A DNA stretch of 8,558 nt from contig DHQX01000023.1 of assembly GCA_002411105.1 (NCBI GenBank), forward strand, positions 115,542 through 124,099, given 5' to 3'. The position numbers were made by a program, and so were the translations under genes. Source of the stretch: Christensenella sp. UBA5327 (GTDB lineage: Bacteria; Bacillota; Clostridia; Christensenellales; Aristaeellaceae). Shown here in pieces: positions 6,177-8,558 of this stretch; the stretch's first letter is position 1; each line of letters begins with the position of its first letter. The notes under the pieces were generated by a model that did not search any database, was not told the DNA's origin, and saw only the letters and a program-made list of their open reading frames with translations.

Positions 6177-6206
6177 AGCATACCACATCCGCCCGATGCC
6201 TTCCAA
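6177..6206 (-). promoter_or_regulatory. Extended -10 promoter of the DUF2130 gene
   Basis: On the minus strand, TTGGAA (6206-6201) is followed after 18 bases by TATGCT (6182-6177), preceded by TGG, an extended -10 element. The start would fall about 25 bases ahead of ATG 6146. It lies just past the ferritin terminator hairpin. Confidence 0.6.
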
Positions 6207-6213
6207 AACAGTG

Positions 6214-6239
6214 TGCCCGCAGGCATTCGCCTGCGGGCA
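6214..6239 (-). terminator. Terminator hairpin downstream of ferritin
   Basis: TGCCCGCAGGC and GCCTGCGGGCA are a perfect 11-bp GC-rich inverted repeat with a 4-base loop, 30 bases past the ferritin stop. On the minus strand a short T-run follows (CACTGTTTTGG). The T-run is short and set back a few bases, but the stem is strong and the location is right. Confidence 0.72.
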
Positions 6240-6268
6240 GTGAGAGGGGGGAGGGATGCTTTGGCGGA

Positions 6269-6760
6269 TTACTCCTGCCGGCCGCCCATTTCCTTGTCCA
6301 GCAGATACAGGGCGCTGCCAGTGCCGCCTGAAAGCTCGAACTTGTCGATGTTTGTCTGGGCGTTGGTCTCCTCCTCGCCCTGCTCCTCGATGAACCAGTG
6401 CAGGAACTCGGCGGTGAGGTGATCCTTCACTTCCAGGGCCTTTTCGTAGATGTCATAGATGGAGCGGGTGATGAACTGCTCATGCTTCAGGCCTTCCAGC
6501 AGGGGGGACTTGGCATCCTTGAAGCTGACGGCGGGGCCTTCCAGCTTGGTGAACATGACCCGCTCGCCCGCGTCGATCATGAACTGGCGGATCTTCATCG
6601 CGTGGCCGTATTCCTCACCCGCCTGCAGCACATACCAATGGGCAAAGCCGGAGAGCTTGTTGTCCTCGTAGTAGTTGGCGAACTCCATATAAAGGTAGCC
6701 GGAGTGCAGCTCCAGGTTGATTTGCTGATTGAGCATTTTCGCGATTTCTTTGTTAATCAT
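6269..6760 (-). CDS. ftnA: Bacterial non-heme ferritin (FtnA type)
   Basis: This is the iron-storage protein: 24 subunits form a hollow cytoplasmic cage that oxidises Fe2+ at a di-iron centre and stores it as ferric mineral. At 163 residues it has the normal length. The ferroxidase ligands are present at the positions used in E. coli FtnA numbering: Glu17 (INLELHSGYLY), Glu50 and His53 (GEEYGHAMK), Glu94 (LKHEQF), Gln127 and Glu130 (EEQGEEE), plus Tyr24. There is no sign of the bacterioferritin haem methionine at the usual site. The ATG has an AAGGAAGG ribosome site. It has its own -10 TATAAT and is followed by a strong hairpin, so it is probably a single-gene transcript, although pirin and a small membrane protein lie upstream on the same strand. 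No Fur box is recognised; a 12-bp palindrome in the promoter is the obvious regulatory candidate. Confidence 0.96.
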   Translation of the reverse strand: MINKEIAKMLNQQINLELHSGYLYMEFANYYEDNKLSGFAHWYVLQAGEEYGHAMKIRQFMIDAGERVMFTKLEGPAVSFKDAKSPLLEGLKHEQFITRSIYDIYEKALEVKDHLTAEFLHWFIEEQGEEETNAQTNIDKFELSGGTGSALYLLDKEMGGRQE

Positions 6761-6795
6761 GGTGGGTTCCTTCCTTTTCGTTTCATTGCATCGGT

Positions 6796-6801
6796 ATTAT
6801 A
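6796..6801 (-). promoter_or_regulatory. Ferritin promoter -10 box
   Basis: A consensus TATAAT (6801-6796 on the minus strand) lies about 35 bases ahead of the ferritin ATG. No good -35 is seen at 16-18 bases; the best hexamers are CCTTAA or GCCTTA. A weak -35 with a palindrome in the spacer suggests a regulated promoter. Confidence 0.7.
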
Positions 6802-6807
6802 CCCGCA

Positions 6808-6819
6808 AAACAGCTGTTT
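6808..6819 (-). promoter_or_regulatory. 12-bp palindrome in the ferritin promoter spacer
   Basis: AAACAGCTGTTT is a perfect palindrome between the -10 box and the -35 region. It could be an operator for an iron- or stress-responsive repressor. It matches neither the usual Fur box nor the PerR box, so the regulator is unknown. Confidence 0.4.
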
Positions 6820-6850
6820 AAGGCGAGCAGGGGAATTTTTATATTGAAGG

Positions 6851-7057
6851 TCAGCTTTTTTTGATCAGCTTGTTTTTCAGGTCCAGTACCTTTTGGTGCA
6901 GTTCCTCGGGCAGGAAGCCGATCACCAGCAGCACCAGGCCCGCGATGCCCAGCAGCGTCATAAAGAAACCGGAGCCTTTGAAGAAAATCTTGATGATCAG
7001 GTAGACCACAATCAGGATGACGCCCAGGGTTGCTTCTTTGCGCAGGTTGGTTTTCAT
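6851..7057 (-). CDS. Small two-helix membrane protein, unknown function
   Basis: This is a 68-residue protein with a short basic N-terminus (MKTNLRKEAT), two hydrophobic helices at about 10-26 and 31-49 separated by KGSG, and a basic amphipathic tail (51-68) ending LKNKLIKKS. The helical hairpin with charged ends suggests a small inner-membrane protein with both ends in the cytoplasm. ATG 7057 is supported by an excellent ribosome site (TAAGGAGG, about 6 bases ahead); the open frame extends to 7117, but that part lies in the pirin 3' end. It starts 25 bases after the pirin stop and probably shares the pirin transcript. I do not recognise a named family; small stress-induced membrane proteins of this shape are common and poorly known. 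No clear terminator is seen before the ferritin promoter. Confidence 0.85.
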   Translation of the reverse strand: MKTNLRKEATLGVILIVVYLIIKIFFKGSGFFMTLLGIAGLVLLVIGFLPEELHQKVLDLKNKLIKKS

Positions 7058-7082
7058 AATAGCCTCCTTAAATGAAGTGGGT

Positions 7083-7916
7083 TTATTTGATGAAGGTGCC
7101 CTCTTCCAGCTCCTCAAAGGCGCGGCGCAGCTCCTCCTTGGTGTTCATCACGATGGGGCCGCCCCAGGCGATGGGCTCTTTGAGTGCCTCGCTCTCACAC
7201 AGCACCAGGTGCAGGCCCTGATCCCCGGCGGTGAAGCGGAAGCGCTCCCCGGGGCCCGTCAGCAGGGCGTGCTTGGCGGGGATGGCATGCTCCTGGGCGC
7301 CAAAGCGGCCGTCACCCTCAAAGATATAGGCGAAGAGCGTGGCGTCCTCAGATGTTTCCCACTGGTATTCCGCACCTGGTTCAAGCGTGATGTCAAGCAG
7401 GGTGAGGGGCACAAAATCGCCGGACGCGCCGCCGGGCAATCCCTGATGGGCGCTTGCCACCACGCGCACCTGGGCGCCCTCCCCGGTGATCACCGGCACC
7501 TGCTCCGCCGTGATATCACGGTATTTGGGGGCGGTCATCTTGCCCTCTGCGGGCAGGTTCAGCCACAGCTGCAGCCCCAGCATCCGGGGTGAGGCCTGGG
7601 GCATCTCCTGATGGAGGATGCCGGAGCCCGCCGTCATCCACTGGCAGCCGCCAGGCAAAATCATGCCGACGTTGCCCAGGCTGTCCTGGTGCTCAATGGC
7701 GCCTTGGATCAGATAGGTCACCGTCTCAATGCCCCGGTGGGGGTGCCAGGGGAAGCCCTTGATATAGTCCTCAGGGTTGCTGGAGTCAAAGGCGTCCAGC
7801 ATCAAAAAGGGGTCAAAGGACTCCGTGGTTTCCTTGCCCAATACGCGCACCAGGCGCACCCCTGCGCCATCCACGGCGCGGCTGCCGGTGACCGTCTGTG
7901 TTACGATTCGTTCCAT
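7083..7916 (-). CDS. Pirin-family bicupin protein
   Basis: This is a 277-residue member of the pirin family: double cupin-fold metalloproteins that bind one iron. Bacterial members have been linked to quercetin dioxygenase activity or to redox-sensitive regulation; which applies here is unknown. The N-terminal cupin carries the four metal ligands in the usual pattern, His58 and His60 in FPWHPHRGIET, and His102 and Glu104 in GILHQEMP. The C-terminal domain shows the pirin-typical ending EPIAWGGPIVMNTKEE followed by a helical tail. ATG 7916 is chosen because AGGGGAG lies about 7 bases ahead; upstream methionines in the frame lie at or beyond the -10 box. A promoter with a perfect -10 lies 40 bases upstream, back-to-back with the promoter of the secreted protein. 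It probably forms a transcript with the small membrane protein after it. Confidence 0.95.
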   Translation of the reverse strand: MERIVTQTVTGSRAVDGAGVRLVRVLGKETTESFDPFLMLDAFDSSNPEDYIKGFPWHPHRGIETVTYLIQGAIEHQDSLGNVGMILPGGCQWMTAGSGILHQEMPQASPRMLGLQLWLNLPAEGKMTAPKYRDITAEQVPVITGEGAQVRVVASAHQGLPGGASGDFVPLTLLDITLEPGAEYQWETSEDATLFAYIFEGDGRFGAQEHAIPAKHALLTGPGERFRFTAGDQGLHLVLCESEALKEPIAWGGPIVMNTKEELRRAFEELEEGTFIK

Positions 7917-7956
7917 CTCATTCTCCCCTGTCATTGATAGGCGGATGCCATGATCT

Positions 7957-7984
7957 ATTATACCCTGTGCAGGCAACATGAAAA
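7957..7984 (-). promoter_or_regulatory. Promoter of the pirin gene
   Basis: On the minus strand, TATAAT (7962-7957) is preceded at 16 bases by TTTTCA (7984-7979). The -10 is consensus and the -35 weak. The predicted start lies about 35 bases before ATG 7916. Confidence 0.7.
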
Positions 7985-7995
7985 CCCGGGCCTGC

Positions 7996-8024
7996 TTGTC
8001 CCCGGACATCCAACTGTGTACAAT
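7996..8024 (+). promoter_or_regulatory. Promoter of the secreted-protein gene
   Basis: TTGTCC (7996-8001), a 17-base spacer and TACAAT (8019-8024) form a good sigma-A promoter. Its -35 is 11 bases from that of the divergent pirin promoter, so a regulator bound between them could affect both. Confidence 0.7.
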
Positions 8025-8031
8025 ATGATCA

Positions 8032-8051
8032 GGGCAAGGTTGCCCGCAACC
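8032..8051 (+). other. Two overlapping, mutually exclusive short hairpins in a 5' leader
   Basis: GGGCAA-GG-TTGCCC (8032-8045) and GGTTG-CCCG-CAACC (8038-8051) share bases, so only one can form at a time. They sit between the predicted transcription start and the ribosome site AAAGGAG (8057-8063). They are short, and the first has an implausibly tight 2-base loop unless the end pair opens, so any regulatory role is speculative. Confidence 0.25.
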
Positions 8052-8068
8052 CACCAAAGGAGTTTTTC

Positions 8069-8558
8069 ATGAAACGCTGCCTGATGCTGCTTTTGGCTCT
8101 TGTGCTTTTAAGCCTCCCTGGCCTGGCGCAGGATGAGGAGGAAGTGTCCCTGTTTTCCCCGGGCTCCGCGGCCACAGCCCCGGCGGCGACGCCGGCGCCT
8201 GCCGCCATGCCGGAGGAGACGCCAGCCTCCCCGGCGCCCCTTGAACCAGGCGCGCGGGAGGAGCTGATCGACCGCATCATCGCCCTGGCACGTCAGCTTT
8301 CCGACAAGGCCAATGGCCGCCCCCAGCGGGCGCACTATTCGGGCGATATCTATGTGTGCAAGAATTTCACCGTCCACGTGTTCAAGGAGAACAGCGCCGA
8401 CTTCCGCATCGCCGCTTTCCCGGACCAGGCGCTGGTCATTCCCAACAACCTGACCAAGGAGGCCTCCAAGCCCTTCAGCTATGGCATCGCCTGGGAGGAT
8501 ATCGCCCCGGAAGCCGGCAACCCCTTCTATGCCGCCCACAGCTTCTATTACGACAGCG
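8069..8558 (+). CDS. Secreted protein with Ala/Pro-rich linker, 3' partial
   Basis: The frame is open from ATG 8069 to the window end (163 codons). AAAGGAG lies 6 bases ahead and a promoter at 7996-8024 supports it. Residues 1-20 (MKRCLMLLLALVLLSLPGLA) are a clear signal peptide with likely cleavage after Ala20. The mature protein begins with an acidic patch (DEEE), then a low-complexity Ala/Pro/Thr stretch (about 33-60), typical of a flexible wall-spanning linker. A folded domain follows, with helix ELIDRIIALARQL (65-77) and then HYSGDIYVCKNFTVHVF (89-105), YGIAWED (138-144) and GNPFYAAHSFYYD. The single Cys97 before a hydrophobic strand recalls a papain/NlpC-P60-like nucleophile, but no catalytic His is in view, so this is only a possibility. 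I recognise the pattern loosely as a clostridial secreted family without a known role. Confidence 0.85.
   Translation, partial: MKRCLMLLLALVLLSLPGLAQDEEEVSLFSPGSAATAPAATPAPAAMPEETPASPAPLEPGAREELIDRIIALARQLSDKANGRPQRAHYSGDIYVCKNFTVHVFKENSADFRIAAFPDQALVIPNNLTKEASKPFSYGIAWEDIAPEAGNPFYAAHSFYYDS

Noticed and set aside
7969..7995. GCAGGC/GCCTGC inverted repeat between pirin and secreted-protein promoters
   Set aside because: The arms are only 6 bp with a 15-base gap, which is readily expected by chance in GC-rich DNA.
7917..8057. 47-codon N-terminal extension of pirin
   Set aside because: It runs through the TATAAT promoter; the pirin family begins near MERIV and a ribosome site precedes ATG 7916.
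1..8558. CRISPR arrays, transposons, tRNA or rRNA genes, phage or toxin-antitoxin modules
   Set aside because: No repeated spacer pattern, transposase, terminal repeats, tRNA-like cloverleaf or typical toxin motif was seen by reading both strands. The XRE/membrane pair lacks features of a known toxin-antitoxin family.

Overview
This is an ordinary-looking bacterial chromosome segment. It is GC-rich (roughly 60% by eye) and densely coded, with strong AGGAGG-type ribosome binding sites and recognisable TTGACA/TATAAT promoters. The gene content (a CUT1-type sugar ABC importer, a small XRE regulator with a partner membrane protein, a bacterial non-heme ferritin, a DUF2130 protein and a secreted Ala/Pro-linker protein) fits a GC-rich member of the Bacillota, probably Clostridia. 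That assignment is inference; no rRNA or marker gene is present.

Layout. (a) 1-2490, plus strand: the 3' end of an ABC-importer operon, with the ATPase (5' end cut off by the window edge) and two MalF/MalG-type permeases that overlap or nearly abut. The substrate-binding protein is not in view. (b) 2491-3261, plus: a consensus promoter overlaid by two different palindromes, then a small XRE repressor and an overlapping four-helix membrane protein. (c) 3335-4916: a divergent pair, an SGNH/GDSL hydrolase (minus) and a TauE/SafE-family permease (plus). Their back-to-back promoters are bridged by a perfect 8-bp inverted repeat over both -35 regions. (d) 4917-7916, minus strand: transcribed from right to left are pirin, a 68-residue two-helix membrane protein, ferritin with its own promoter and a downstream hairpin, and a 409-residue DUF2130 coiled-coil protein with its own extended -10 promoter. 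The DUF2130 and TauE stop codons abut inside one hairpin. (e) 7957-8558, plus: a promoter divergent from pirin drives a secreted protein cut by the window end.

Functionally, the left part imports an unidentified carbohydrate-like solute. The pirin/ferritin block suggests iron and redox housekeeping. The XRE/membrane-protein unit looks like a self-regulated two-gene cassette. I see no CRISPR array, transposon, tRNA, rRNA or phage gene. The points most worth following up are the operator structure and unresolved start codon of the XRE gene, the shared inverted repeat at the divergent SGNH/TauE promoters, and the nuclease-like D...ExK motif in the DUF2130 protein. I do not see a clearly new multi-gene system.
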